Origin: Phytoseiulus persimilis
Lineage: Eukaryota > Arthropoda > Arachnida > Mesostigmata > Phytoseiidae
Direction of reading: 5' to 3'
Assembly: GCA_037576195.1 (NCBI GenBank)
Contig: CM075103.1
Span: 23,374,001-23,438,000 of the forward strand
Length of the DNA stretch: 64,000 bases
In this document: piece after piece, positions 41,182-51,895 of the stretch
Layout of the letters: every line of letters begins with the position of its first letter
How positions within the stretch are numbered: position 1 is the first letter of the stretch
Position numbers and translations under genes: made by a program
Notes under the pieces: model-generated
Told to the model about the DNA's origin: nothing
The model's input: the letters and a program-made list of their open reading frames with translations, nothing else
The model's database searches: none

Positions 41182-41641
41182 AAAGGGTCTCGGCCATTAG
41201 TGGCCCCGTGGATTCTGCACTACTGTTGACAAAACTTGGTCAACTTCAAAGGCTTATATCTCGGCTCCCAGATGGGTTACAGCGCCGATCGAGTTATTTT
41301 TGGAAAGCTGAAGGAGAGAGGTATCGAATGGCATACATGTCGCTGGAGTCCAAGGAAAAAAATATTTTCTTTTTGCAAAACCTTCGACTCTCAGTGACCT
41401 TTCGATTCAGCTCAACCCCAGAGTTCGCACTCGACGCTATCTATTTTCGTTCGGTCTCGAATTCCAAACGGCATGTATGCCTCCGATAGCTCTCTTCTTC
41501 AGCTTTCCAAAAATAACTCGATCGGCGCTGCAACCCATCTGGGAGCCGAGATATGAGCCTTTGAAGTTGACCAAGTTCTGTCAGGAGCAGTGCAAAATCC
41601 ACGGGGCCGATGGCAAAGCCTCAATGGCCGAGACCCTTTTT
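41182..41641. mobile_element. Palindromic foldback MITE, target of BEL C
   Basis: Arms 41,182-41,350 and 41,465-41,641 are near-perfect reverse complements (AAAGGGTCTCGGCCATT ... GGCCGAGACCCTTT). BEL C landed in its left end: the AAAGG duplication is part of the terminus. No coding sequence. Confidence 0.8.
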
Positions 41642-41932
41642 ATAAATGATAATTCATAAGTATGTTTAGTTATGTTCGTTTTGTTAATACAAGTGACTGT
41701 TTGCTTCATATATTTTTTACAACTTGGTCTGCGAATGAGTGATTTTTCAGTATATAGTGAAACTATCGTTATCATATCGAACAATTTGTTATAGATAAGA
41801 ATGTTAATGCAAAAATAGTTCCTAAATATTATCTTTGTTTGATATGTTCGAAAAAAAATACTGATGTTATATTCAAATAAAATCATACCTCACGATTTAA
41901 AACACGGAAGTTGTGTTTCAAAGGGCCTGCCG
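41642..41932. other. AT-rich sequence, no gene
   Basis: Strongly AT-rich compared with the elements around it, like 48.1-49.6 kb; possibly the older host background into which the foldback and hAT elements inserted. Confidence 0.5.
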
Positions 41933-42898
41933 GGATCACATGGAAGGAATCGGGCCCATAAAAAAAATCTACTTTTGAAAACCTAAAATTCTCATATCTC
42001 GAGAACCAGAGGAGCTACAGCGCCGATAAATCACCGTTGTGAAGCTTTTTTCAAGGGCTATCGAACGTTGTAGGCAGCGGGTCCCGGAAAACACTTTTCT
42101 AGTCGAGGAGAATGAAAAAGTTGGTTGGTTCACCCGGAAGCAGAAGGCTGAGCACTTTCTCAGATATCGCTAAAAGTACTCCCATCCATGGTCTTCTCGC
42201 AAGGCAAGTTTCATCCCGATCCGAGTTTGCGGGGCCGAGATATCAACAGTTGAACATCGGCGATGAAGCGGTTTTTCCCCAGATCGTTCCCGGCAACACT
42301 CCTCCCAGACTCGGAAAAGTATGCTCAGATTGGTCCCTGACCATACTGACTCACTGACCATACTTCTGAGGGTCGATCGGAGTGATTTCGGGACCAATCT
42401 GATAAGACTTTTCCAAGTCTGGTAAGGTGATTCTGGGACCAATCTGGGACGAGTCTGGGAGGGTCATTTCGATCGATCTGACCATGATTTCCAGGAAGAT
42501 GACTTGATTCGATGACTTCTATCCATTTTTATGCTGGGTTTCGAGCGAGTTCTGGGGGGAAAACCGCTTCATCGCCGATGTTCAACTGTTGATATCTCGG
42601 CCCCGCAAACTCGGATCGGGATGAAACTTGCCCTGCGAGTAGACGATGGATAGGAGTACTTTCAGCGATATCTGAGAAAGTGGTCAGCCTTCTCCTCCCG
42701 GGTAAACCAACCAACTTTTTCATTTTCCTTGACTAGAAAAGTGGCTTCCGGGACCCGCTGCAGCGTTCGATAGCCCTTGAAAAGAGCTTCACAACGGTTC
42801 TTTCATCGGCGCCGTAGCTCCACTGGTTCTCGAGATATGAACATTTTGAGTTTCCAAAAATCGATTTTTTCTAGTGGGACGCTTATCCCGGCAGGCCC
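41933..42898. mobile_element. Foldback element with minisatellite core
   Basis: Inverted arms of about 350 bp (left 41,933-42,285; right 42,545-42,898) with ends AAAGGGCCTGCCGGGAT. The core (42,290-42,530) holds degenerate Helitron minisatellite units in both orientations. The arms share the phrase TACAGCGCCGAT and a preceding ATATCTCG with the MITE at 41.2 kb, so the two are related. Confidence 0.75.
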
Positions 42899-43500
42899 TT
42901 TGACTGACACTATCTGTCGTGAGTAGACCCTGCACTCCGTAGTACGGATCACGGCTGATTTCCGAAATTACGGTCCGTATTATAATACGGAACGTATCCA
43001 TGATACGGTCCGTACTGTAATACGGCGCTACGGACTGTATTATTGATACGGTATTATTGAACCGTTGTACGGTGATACGGAGTACGGTCTCAGACTCGGA
43101 TGCCAGGGAAGCCCCGACCAGCGCAGGAGATGACTCACGAGATCATTCTCGTGCGTGGTGTGCTTGCTCTTCGCTCAGCCTTGCCTGATGTGACATCCTA
43201 GACGACTAACGAAGTTCAATGTCAGTCGGAACATAGGTTCACCAGATCAGGAATCAGAACTCCATCGGTCCAAATGCACCTTTGAGAGCCAAACACCAAA
43301 TGTCGAATGTGGACTGGTTGAAGAACAGATCTTTCGGATGATGAGATTGCTCACGAAATGCCCACTTGAACGCCCTTCAGCTCCATTGCTGACTTGGCTG
43401 TCACTCTGATCGTGTTCGCTCTCGTTCAGACGCTGAGCTCCTGCAACTTCTTTTACGAACTCCTGTACTCCTGTGATTCACGTCCTGGAAAACCGCTCAA

Positions 43501-45263
43501 ATGTCTGGACCAGCCAAGCGTACCCGACGTGAGTAGTCAATCTTTAGGAGTCTTCTTTCAGAGAGACGAGATGCTCTGACGTGGATCTCCGTTCTTTCTT
43601 TCTCTCTGATCTCTCTCCAAAACCCCAGGAAATGAATCGCCAGACCCTGATTGTTTTATTGAAGATGAGGCACAAGCGATTTCGTCCCGATCCAATTCGA
43701 ATTCAGAAATTGTTGGCGATCTAAAACGAAGAGGTACTCTCTTTTATGAGGAAAAGTTCATGCAATCTCGATTTATCGAGAGTGCGAGGCAACTGACGGA
43801 ATTTCGCAAATGCTCTTCAAGATCCGGTGTATGACGATCACATTCAAGGGCCAAACGAGAGATGGGAATGCAAATTTTGCGAGAAGTCGATCCGAGCATC
43901 GAGAGGGAGCAAGTCTGGACCTGTCACTCACTCTCAGTGGCATGCAAAGAAGAACGATCGTGTAAACAGAGAGGAGATCAAAGCCTGGCTGATGGCTGGC
44001 CTTGTGACCGTTTTTCACATACCTTGCCAAGCTTTCTCGTCGGACTTGATGAGTATATTCTACGCGCTTGCTCGCCTGGGTCCGATCAACCATCGGATAG
44101 CTCAAGATCGGACCGATGGAGAAGCCATGTGAGTCAAGCGATGTGTAGAAGCAACTCTATACATTCTGGCTGCTCCTGTGTGGACGGGTTCAACGGTGCT
44201 TCTTGCAGGCGGGCGAAAAAACTGCTCGTTGATGGTCTCGCGGCCATGAAGAAAAACGGAGCCGTGTTCACGCTAACAGCTGATGACTGGACATATCAGC
44301 GAAAACGATTTCTGGGTAGGAGTCTGAACATCTAGAGCGTGACTATATCGAGTGTTCCCTTGAAAGATAAGTCCGCTTCAAGGTGTGACTCTGCACAGCT
44401 CCGAAGATCTTCCAGAATTCGGCAAGACGGTTGTGATCACATCACGCTTCACCGAACGCGCAAATGCGACGAATTTGCAAGCGATTTTAGTGGATTCCCT
44501 TGCTCAATATTGCTTGGAATTGGAAAATATTTCGGGCATAACTACGGACGCAGCATCAGTTATGCGGAAGCTCGGAGACTATTTGAAAAAAACAGTCGCT
44601 CCTCGTCCTTTCTACCATCAGTTATGTCTCGCGCATGGGATCCATTTGGCAGTTTCGGATGCTTTCAAGCACCTGCCCAACGGTTCGTTACCAGCACGAG
44701 AAGATGACGAGGATACTCGGCACATAGTTGGGATCGAAGATGATGATGGCGAAGGGGACGCCTCCAAGCTTGGTATACTTCGATCATGACAAATTTTGGC
44801 TCCACCATTTTACTGAGTATACAACTGATCAGACCTCTTCTCAGATGGCGAAATCGTGTCCGAGGAAGATTGTGCTAGGCCGCCACGATCAAACGGAACG
44901 CTTCGTGAATTGATCGACAAAGTGAGGCGCGAGTGCCTGAAGTTCCAGAAAATCCCCACGCTCAACGATGAGCTGGCATCGTTTGCGGATTCGACACACT
45001 GCCGCGTGACGATCGTTCTTGACGCGAAGATTCGATGGAACAGCACTCTTAGGATGCTCCGGAACTTCATGGCTCACACAGCAGAACTACGCTTGTTCTA
45101 CAGAGTTCCTCGGAGGCGCGAAAGATTCCCATTCACCAACGTTGAGCTTCAGAAGTTGAGGGATATCATTGCGACCCTCGAACACGTGGAGCAGTGTGTC
45201 AAGCTTTGTTTGTTTGCAAAAGACGTTTATTGCCAGGTTTGTTTGGCGCGTGTTGTAAGTTAG
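43501..45263 (+). pseudogene. hAT transposase with introns, truncated
   Basis: ATG 43,501 starts exon 1 (MSGPAKRTR). Predicted introns 43,529-43,628 (GTGAGT...CCCCAG) and 44,129-44,208 (GTGAGT...TTGCAG) join open exons. Domains: acidic/Ser-rich N-terminus, BED-type finger (ERWECKFCEKSIRAS), catalytic core with FTLTADDWTYQRKRFLG (first Asp) and GITTDAASVMRKLGDYL (second Asp), HQLCLAHGIHLAVSDA, and KIRWNSTLRMLRNF. Frameshifts occur near 43,800 and 44,360. The dimerisation domain and catalytic Glu are missing beyond 45,263, where the non-LTR element begins. Confidence 0.75.
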
Positions 45264-47570
45264 ATATGATCTATGTACAGTGCTCTACATGGTATTCCAG
45301 TCGAAATTGTTTCCCTTTCTACAGCTGTACAGGTGGTATTCAGGGCAGTGTTTTCCACATAATTTACAAGTGCACCCATCATTCGTATCGTGGTCCCGCT
45401 CATTTTCACAAATCCATTTATGATATCCATGAATCGCTCCTCTCGTCATTCTGTGTCGTGTATCAAACTTTGGTTTCCTCCACGACTCGGACTTCATGGC
45501 GGGGACGCCGTAGAACTCGGGGTTGATCTTAGCCATCTTGTCATGCCAGGATTCAATGTACGCGTTGTAGGTGTCCGTCTCCGGGAGCCCGTGAATTTTC
45601 CTTTGATCTTCTGTCAGGAGCGGAGTTGCCGCTAGGACGTATGTCAATCGATTTTCCGAGGAGCGATGTATTCCGAGAGCCAGTTTCAGGAACGCGGCTT
45701 TCAATTTGTCGAGTTCCCTTAGCTGCGACGTGCCGAGATGGTTCCATATGATCGGGATTCCGTAACAGGAGATGGGTGCTATCTTTATGTCGAATAGTCG
45801 AATCGCCGTTTCCAGGGACAAAGATTGTGGTTTCGGGATGGACACAAAGGCGGCTTTGGCCTTCCTGATTCTGTTGGTGATGTGCCGAGCAAAGATCAGA
45901 CCTTTTTCACTTAAGTCGATTCCGAGATAGGTGGAGTGCCTCACTTTTTCGATTTTCTTGCCGTCCACTCGGAAGATGTCACCAGCCGCGGGTGGGTCAC
46001 CGCTTCCGAATTTCATGGCTCTCGTTTTTGTCGTGTTGATCATAAGTTCATTTTCCGCTGTGTATGTTTCCAGTGACCTCAATGCTCTCTTTAGTTGTAT
46101 TCTGGATCTCGAGTACAGAATCGGGTCATTGATTTTACAAGGTCGTGTTTCTCTCTGATATTTTCGGGTAGATCCCTTATCAGTACTGTGAACAATAAAG
46201 GCGATAAGTTATCTCCTTGAGCTACGCCGGTAGTCTGATCGAAAGGCGGTAAAGTAGCAGTTCCGGTCTCTAGTGCAACCTCCCCTCTCTGGAGGATGGA
46301 CATCAGAAGTTTAAGCACTGGGTCTCCCACCCCATTCAACATGAGTTTTTCGAGCATTTTCGTTCTAGAAGCAACATCAAAGGCCATTCGGAAATCCACA
46401 AATACCGCGCACACGGAATAGTTTTTTCGCCTCGTCGAACGCTCGATGTCGTACATAATCCTTTCGCAAGCCATTAGCGTGGAGCTTTCGGGTCTGAATC
46501 CGAACCGTTCCTCCGGTACAGCTGATCGGAATTCAAGATAATTATTCAACCGGGATGCCAGAAGTGATGAGAGGAGTTTTCCAAGGGTGTTTCTCTTCGC
46601 GATTCCTCGCCAGTTCGCCGGGTCTGTAGGGTCTTCCCCTTCCGAGAGCAGAGTTGGAGTGCAGTTTCCCCATTCGGACGGGACCTCTCCTCGGTCCAGG
46701 CAATCGTTCATGAGCAGGGTTATCTGCGCGATGATTGCACCGGCCTGTCGGATGTGTTCATTCAAGATCTGATCTGGACTCGAGGCCCTCTTTCGTGTTG
46801 GATGAGCTATCGCCTCCACCACTCCAGCGATGGTCCAGTGTCTGGATAACGCCTCAAATTTCTCCTGGTCGTCTTCCGCTCTTACCCAGCTGTGAGTTAG
46901 GACGTGCTTCGGTGTGGTATCGGTTGATGCGACAACGGATTTGAAATGTTGCGTGAGAGTTGCTGGGTCGATGTTGCACACGTTGAAGTTCATCGATGGA
47001 CGGAGCCATTCGTACGGTTTCTCGAGTGCTTCGAGTATGAGAGAGTTTCTTTTCTGCTTCTGGTACACTGCCTTCTTCCCACGCAGGCATCGTTTGTAGC
47101 ACAAGCGAATAGCTTGAACTTGTCTACGGCTTTCCGGGTCCATGTTCTGCTTTCTCAGCACCAGTTTCAGGTTGGTCCATGCCTGGTGACACTCTCGATC
47201 AAACCACGGCTGAGAGCGCCTCGGTTTCCGTTCCACTACAGAGTTCCGAAGCATCTGGGCGATATCTCCCGCCCTCGTCCCGAGCTGCTCTTCGGACGAG
47301 TAAGTCCGGACAGAACTCAGTTCAAACAACCGGTTCTGGTCGATCTTGTAGTTTAGCCTGTTCCCTCTTTTTCTCGCGTCCGCCCGACGGACGGGGATGC
47401 TGATGGCCACCGGGAGATGGTGTGACATGCCGAAGATCGGTAGGTTTCCCTGGTAGCCCCTGAAGTTGGCTTCAGTATTCGTTGCGAATATGTCAATCGT
47501 CGATTTCCCCCGCTGGGCGATAAGCGTATTAAGATCGGGGTGCAGTGTGTCGAGCGTCTCTCAGCGACAA
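45264..47570 (-). mobile_element. 5'-truncated non-LTR retrotransposon in the hAT
   Basis: Minus-strand ORF2 from within the endonuclease to the C-terminal finger, ending near 45,264, where hAT coding stops. Truncation at the 5' end is typical of target-primed insertion. Copied exactly at 59,190-61,083. Confidence 0.8.
45285..47570 (-). pseudogene. Non-LTR ORF2: endonuclease end, reverse transcriptase, zinc finger
   Basis: First frame (47,428-46,091, 445 codons) begins in the endonuclease end and covers RT fingers and palm: GNCTPTLLSEGEDPTDPANW, EERFGFRPESSTLMACER, VCAVFVDFRMAFDVASR (first Asp) and GVAQGDNLSPLLF. A frameshift follows at the active-site box, where FADD-type residues read IND. 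The second frame (46,082-45,285) has YTAENELMINTTKTRAMKF, STYLGIDLSEKG and the finger CKLCGKHCPEYHLYSC. Both the box and the frame are lost, so RT is dead. The clade is not assigned. Confidence 0.8.
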
Positions 47571-47872
47571 ATTTTACAAGCAAACATTGAAAAGTGTTCA
47601 GGACTAAATCCGGATTCTGAATGAACCGATAAAATTCGTCAGTGTATGCATTTTGGAGCGACAGAGAAGTTCTGATTCCTGATCTGGTGAACCTATGCTC
47701 CGACTGACATTGAACTTCGTTAATCTTCTAGGATGTCATATCAGGAAATGCTGAGCGAAGAGCAAGCACACTACGCACAAGAAAGATCTCGTGAGTCATC
47801 TCCTGCGCTGGTCGGGGCTTCCCTGGCATCCGAGTCTGAGACCGTACTTCGTATTATCGTACCACGGTACGG

Positions 47873-48044
47873 TCCGTATCAATAATACGGTCTATAGCGC
47901 CGTATTACAGTACGGACCGTATTGTGAGTACGGCCCGTATTACCGTAATACGGTACGGTCCGTATCAATAATACGGTCCATAGCGCCGTATTACAGTACG
48001 GACCGTATTGTGAGTACGGCCCGTATTACCGTAATACGGTACGT
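47873..48044 (+). repeat. 86-bp tandem duplication in the right hAT end
   Basis: Units 47,873-47,958 and 47,959-48,044 start TCCGTATCAATAATACGG and differ by about two bases. Each holds several CCGTA/TACGG palindromes. The left arm has a single, diverged counterpart. Confidence 0.9.
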
Positions 48045-48120
48045 TCCGTATGATAATAAGGACCGTATCTTCGGAAATCAGCCGTATTCCGTACTACGGA
48101 GTGCAGGGTCTAGTCGTGAG

Positions 48121-49018
48121 TGAAAACTTATATTAAAAAAGTATTGCGCAATATTTTTTTCGAAATGTAGTTCAGTCTGCTCATTTTGTTCATTAAATGC
48201 CTGATTTTGTATTTGAAACTCTTACATGTTATAAGTAATTGGTATACTCATCATTATTAATGATGTTAGTGTTGTTTGAATACGTTCAAGTTCTTGTTTT
48301 TCTCGATTTTTTATACCTTCGTGTTATACATAGGTATCTTTGCGTGTGTATAGTTTGAGAAAGCCTCGCGTCGAATTTATTAGTGAGCTCGGGTAACTTC
48401 TTTGTAGCTCAAGAATGTTGTGTAATGGTTCAAGAATGGATGACAAAAGTGTTCATCACATTCAATTCAAGTGATGTTATAATTATAGTTTCGTAAACGT
48501 GAATTAATAATAATGTTCTAGTCATAATTCATTGCAATATTATTAAATATTTCGAATATAGGAAAATGGAATCGTATCCGATATTAACAATAACTATAGT
48601 CAAAATAACAGCTGATAGTAACTCGATTAAAAAAATCATTGCGCGATGTTTATTTTATAACGTAGTTATGTCCATATATTTCAGTATGTGAAGCGGCTGA
48701 TTTTGTATTAGATGCGTTCATATGTTGTCAGTGTTGTGTGTATACGTTCGAATCTATGTATTTTTCGAAATAATTCTGTAGCTTCGTGTTCTAGATTGTT
48801 CTCGTTGCGTGTGTAGACGATGAGAAGCCTCGTGTCGAATGCATGAGTGAGCTAGTGGAATTTTTCTTGTAAGTCATGTGTGCTCTGTATTTGTTTAGAT
48901 AAGAGTAGAAAAGAGTTCATTACATGCAATCTATTTATTCTTATAATGTTATCAATATATTACAGTCTCTCAATTCGTTTAATCCATCATTTAGAACAAC
49001 GTTGTCCCGAACAGTGCA
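48121..49018. other. AT-rich region with a diverged tandem duplication
   Basis: Two related stretches (about 48,125-48,420 and 48,612-48,890) share in order ATTGCGC, GATTTTGTAT, TACGTTC, CTTCGTGTT, TGCGTGTGTA, GAAGCCTCG and GTGAGCT. No coding sequence is recognised. Confidence 0.55.
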
Positions 49019-49340
49019 ATGAGCGACAGAAGGTCAGTATTTCAATCTACAGTTTCATATGAGTGAATGAGAGCAATGTATTTCATCTTTATATTTTAGA
49101 TTCCAGAGAAAAAATCTAAGGTTGTTCATGTTCCGTGACATGCCCTTATTCGGTGATACCCAAACTCTCGACGACGTGAATGAACGTCGAGTCCAATGCG
49201 GGGAAATTCAGTTGTTGTTGCATGAATCACCATTTAGATTTCGTTATACGTATCGTTTGCGTCATATCAATGAACTTTTGGCTATGTTGGATAATGAAGA
49301 AAATGAATTAAGAGAAAAAAATTCTCAACGAGCAAAATAA
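49019..49340 (+). CDS. Small spliced gene of unknown function
   Basis: ATG 49,019 (MSDRR), intron 49,033-49,099 (GTCAGT...TTTTAG, 67 bp), then an open exon to TAA 49,338: 85 codons. The protein is charged with a C-terminal coiled-coil stretch (LAMLDNEENELREKNSQ). AT-rich codon use differs from all neighbouring elements. A homopolymer of seven A near 49,314-49,320 is a likely place for a frameshift; in another frame the coil would continue toward 49,365. An exact copy is at 62,532-62,853. It could be host, or the gene of an unrecognised element. Confidence 0.4.
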
Positions 49341-49595
49341 AATGCTCATAGAACTAGAAAAGAAGAGTTGAATCATTGCTCTATAAGGCATGAGTCATCA
49401 TCGAATATCCTGTCTTCAACTCTCTCTAATGCTATAGCGTCTAGCAGTGGTGTACCAACAACGAATATTAGGAATTATATTCAGATAGGTCGCAAAAGCG
49501 AGAAGCGTGGTTTCGAGAACATTTCTAAGCAGTCGTCTTCAAAGAAACCGAAAATTGAAAATGTGATAATAATCAGTTCTGATTCCGAAGATTAA
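49341..49595 (+). CDS. Possible 3' exon or second ORF, nuclear-protein-like tail
   Basis: Same frame as the preceding exon after its stop. Reads open to TAA 49,593 with a Ser-rich part, a basic nuclear-signal-like stretch (KQSSSKKPKIEN) and an acidic end, SSDSED. It may be joined to the upstream exon by splicing (several AG acceptors between 49,340 and 49,375). Confidence 0.35.
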   Translation, partial: NAHRTRKEELNHCSIRHESSSNILSSTLSNAIASSSGVPTTNIRNYIQIGRKSEKRGFENISKQSSSKKPKIENVIIISSDSED

Positions 49596-49636
49596 TATTG
49601 AACGTATGATGCATTGCAAACCGGTTTATGGAAATA

Positions 49637-49648
49637 TCCCTACTATAT
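49637..49648 (+). mobile_element. Helitron 5' end, separated from its body by Gypsy G
   Basis: TCCCTACTATAT after host A. The body continues at 57,650 with TATATAATCGG, and together they match the terminus at 40,242. Confidence 0.8.
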
Positions 49649-49735
49649 GAGTGGGTATATAAGCTGATGTACTACGGTGGGTTAAGCACTTAGAGATAAC
49701 GAGGTGTACTGTCCGACAACCTTCGTGTCTTTACT
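49649..49735 (+). repeat. Gypsy G 5' LTR
   Basis: GAGTGGGTATATAAGC to GTGTCTTTACT, including a TATATAA box. Much shorter than usual Gypsy LTRs (typically several hundred bases). Copied at 63,162-63,248. Confidence 0.8.
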
Positions 49736-49752
49736 GGCGCAATCGAAGGTGA
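49735..49752 (+). promoter_or_regulatory. Gypsy G primer-binding site
   Basis: TGGCGCAATCGAAGG starts with the usual TGG immediately at the 5' LTR end. The tRNA is not identified. Confidence 0.6.
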
Positions 49753-49758
49753 AAGAAA

Positions 49759-50739
49759 ATGGTTTGGATTACTGTCCGAGTCCGTGTTGACGAGTCTGTG
49801 GAGCCTCAGGATTTTTCTGTGACGGCAGTGAAGAAAGATGGAGATGTCGACTGGGTTGCGATAGACGCTGCAGCTGGGGCAGAATTCACGATGTTCGTGG
49901 AAGATAAGCTTCCAAGCAAGACCCCGGAGGAGATCGTTGCCATGGGAGAGTTCCGGATAAATGTCCCGTCTGGGGAGGTGAAGAGGGCGTTGAGTATCGC
50001 GGTGGTCTCGATTGGGAGGTCAAACAGAGAAGTTCTTGCGGAGAAGGGCGAAGTTATTCCGGGGGTTGTACAGCAGTTTGCGAAGCTCCTTGTCAAGGAA
50101 ATTGTTGCGGGCTCATGCGATCGGGTGAGAGCTGAATCCCCGGTGTTCCGCAGGACTTCCGATAAGTTGACCCCAGAATCATGGCTCGTTCAGTTCGAAC
50201 ACTTTGTTAGCGGTCGCGATTCATTCGACATGGTGTTGATTTTGAGAGAGTATGTGACGGGAGTCGCCTTGGTATGGTACAATTCGGCGCTGGCGGCCGA
50301 AGGCTCCAAAACAGATTGGTCCCAGTGGAGGGAGAGTTTTCTCTCGGCGTTCCGTGTCGATGGTTTGAGGGATGCAGAGCTTGCAACAAGATACATCTTC
50401 AAGGAAGACCAAATGAGTTTGACGGAATATATTTTCAAGAAGCAGCGTTTGCTTCTGCGGGCTGATCCTGACATGACCGGCTGGTCGTTGATGCAAGCTG
50501 TTCTACTGGGGCTGCCACTTAATATGCGGCAGCAATTCAAGATCCTGAGAACAGAACCGATAGGTGATATTATTTCGACAATCGATATGGTTTCGGTAAA
50601 GCCGAGGACGAAGACTGCAGAGGAGAGGTCATCTACTCCGGCGTCGAAGACGTCCAACGATCGCCGCGCGTCGAGAGTATATGCTGTTGATACAATCAAT
50701 GACGATGGTGGATGCGAAGAGGACCATTCAAACTATTAA
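49759..50739 (+). CDS. Gypsy G gag
   Basis: Intact 326-codon frame from ATG 49,759. N-terminal beta-rich region (TVRVRVDESVEPQDFSVTAV), then the capsid: LTPESWLVQFEHFVSGRDSF, GVALVWYNSALAAEG, WSQWRESFLSAFRVDGLRD and MSLTEYIFKKQRLLLRADPD, matching retrotransposon gag. No zinc knuckle is seen, unusual but known in some lineages. Overlaps the start of the pol frame at 50,712. Confidence 0.8.
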   Translation: MVWITVRVRVDESVEPQDFSVTAVKKDGDVDWVAIDAAAGAEFTMFVEDKLPSKTPEEIVAMGEFRINVPSGEVKRALSIAVVSIGRSNREVLAEKGEVIPGVVQQFAKLLVKEIVAGSCDRVRAESPVFRRTSDKLTPESWLVQFEHFVSGRDSFDMVLILREYVTGVALVWYNSALAAEGSKTDWSQWRESFLSAFRVDGLRDAELATRYIFKEDQMSLTEYIFKKQRLLLRADPDMTGWSLMQAVLLGLPLNMRQQFKILRTEPIGDIISTIDMVSVKPRTKTAEERSSTPASKTSNDRRASRVYAVDTINDDGGCEEDHSNY

Positions 50740-51895
50740 ATGGGGGTGCGGTTTCGACCCCGAAGTCGTCAAATGAAACTGTTCTCTCAAGTGGCGGTAT
50801 TCTCCCTACGATCGCAGTCTCCATAGACGGAAAGCGTTCGGTGCGAGCGATTCTGGGCTCTGGTGCGACTTCGCCAATAGTCAAGCGGAAAGTGGCAAGA
50901 GAGTTTCACGTCGCAGTGTTGATGTGCAAGACTATTGTGGAAGTGTTCAAACGTATTCCGAATGGTGTGAGATGCTCATCCGTATCGGCAAGGAGGCCAG
51001 GAACATACGTTTTTTGGTCATCGGTGAGTTGAAGTATCACATGCTGATTTCGAGGAAGTCCATGAAGGAGTTCAAGTTGAATTTGCACCACGACGACACA
51101 TTTTCGTTCGGGGAAAATTGTGGTGACAGGTTCTCAATGCAGGCCTCCGCCTGCTCGAAGCAACATTTGAGCACATTTGAGATCAGTAACATGGAGGATG
51201 TGAGAAAATTTTTCCCCGAAAAAAAAAATCATCTCAGAAACAGGTGGCTGCAGAATTTTTTCCACGATTGATTTGTTGAAAGGGTATTGGCAGCAGCCAC
51301 TCACCGAGGAGACGAGGTGTTTCTCGGCCTTCGTGACTCCATTCGGAACATATGAATATAATGTAAATCCGTTCGCCTGGAAGAACGCGCCGAAGTATTT
51401 CCAAAAGATGATGGATTCGGTAATAGGTCAACATCGGGCTTGTGCCAGAGCTCATGTGGATGATATCACCGTGTTTTTGAGAAGCGAGACAGAGCATCAG
51501 ACTCATTTGAGAAAGGTATTGCAAGCATTGGAGAAGGCTTCACTTTAAATCAACGTCAAGAAGTCGAGGCTGCTGTGTCGGTCTGTTGTATTCCTCGGAA
51601 GGAAGTTCGATGGAAAGACAAAGAGTACAAAAGACGAATCGGTCGAGAAAGTGCGGAGCATTATTCATCCGAAAAACATTCATCAACTGCGAACTTTCCT
51701 CGGTTTGTGTGGGCACTATCGTGCTTTCATTCGTTATCACGCAAAAATTGTTAAACCGTTGACTGAGCTGACAGATCACGGCGTTCCTTCCGTTTGGGGG
51801 GAGGTGCATCAAGCGGTCTTTGAGGAAGTGAAGGCGGTGATCACGAGCAACCCCATTTTGTCTCCGCCGGATTTCGGTCAGAAGTTTATCCTGAC
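50712..51895 (+). pseudogene. Gypsy G protease and reverse transcriptase
   Basis: Protease motif RAILGSGATSPIV near 50,845: the catalytic Asp is Gly. After frameshifts the linker runs to about 51,240, where a deletion removes the RT fingers. RT resumes with FSTIDLLKGYWQQPL (first Asp), TPFGTYEYNVNPFAWKNAP and AHVDDITVF (HVDD instead of YVDD), then LRTFLGLCGHYRAFI. It stops at 51,895 against the foldback element. Non-functional. Confidence 0.8.

Larger units (their letters stand above)
42924..48112 (+). mobile_element. Large hAT element (5189 bp) with target duplication
   Basis: Ends TAGACCCTGCACTCCG on both sides, 8-bp duplication GTCGTGAG at 42,916-42,923 and 48,113-48,120. Inverted arms extend about 380-460 bp (42,924-43,300; 47,655-48,112) and contain dense CCGTAT/ATACGG palindromes. 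It carries an intron-containing transposase gene, broken by a minus-strand non-LTR insertion (45,264-47,570). The terminus TAG-x-CCYTGCA is shared with the hAT at 33,527. Confidence 0.9.

Noticed and set aside
45390..47403. Plus-strand ORFs opposite the non-LTR ORF2 (for example 46,946-47,356)
   Set aside because: Shadows of the minus-strand reverse transcriptase, which has recognisable RT motifs.
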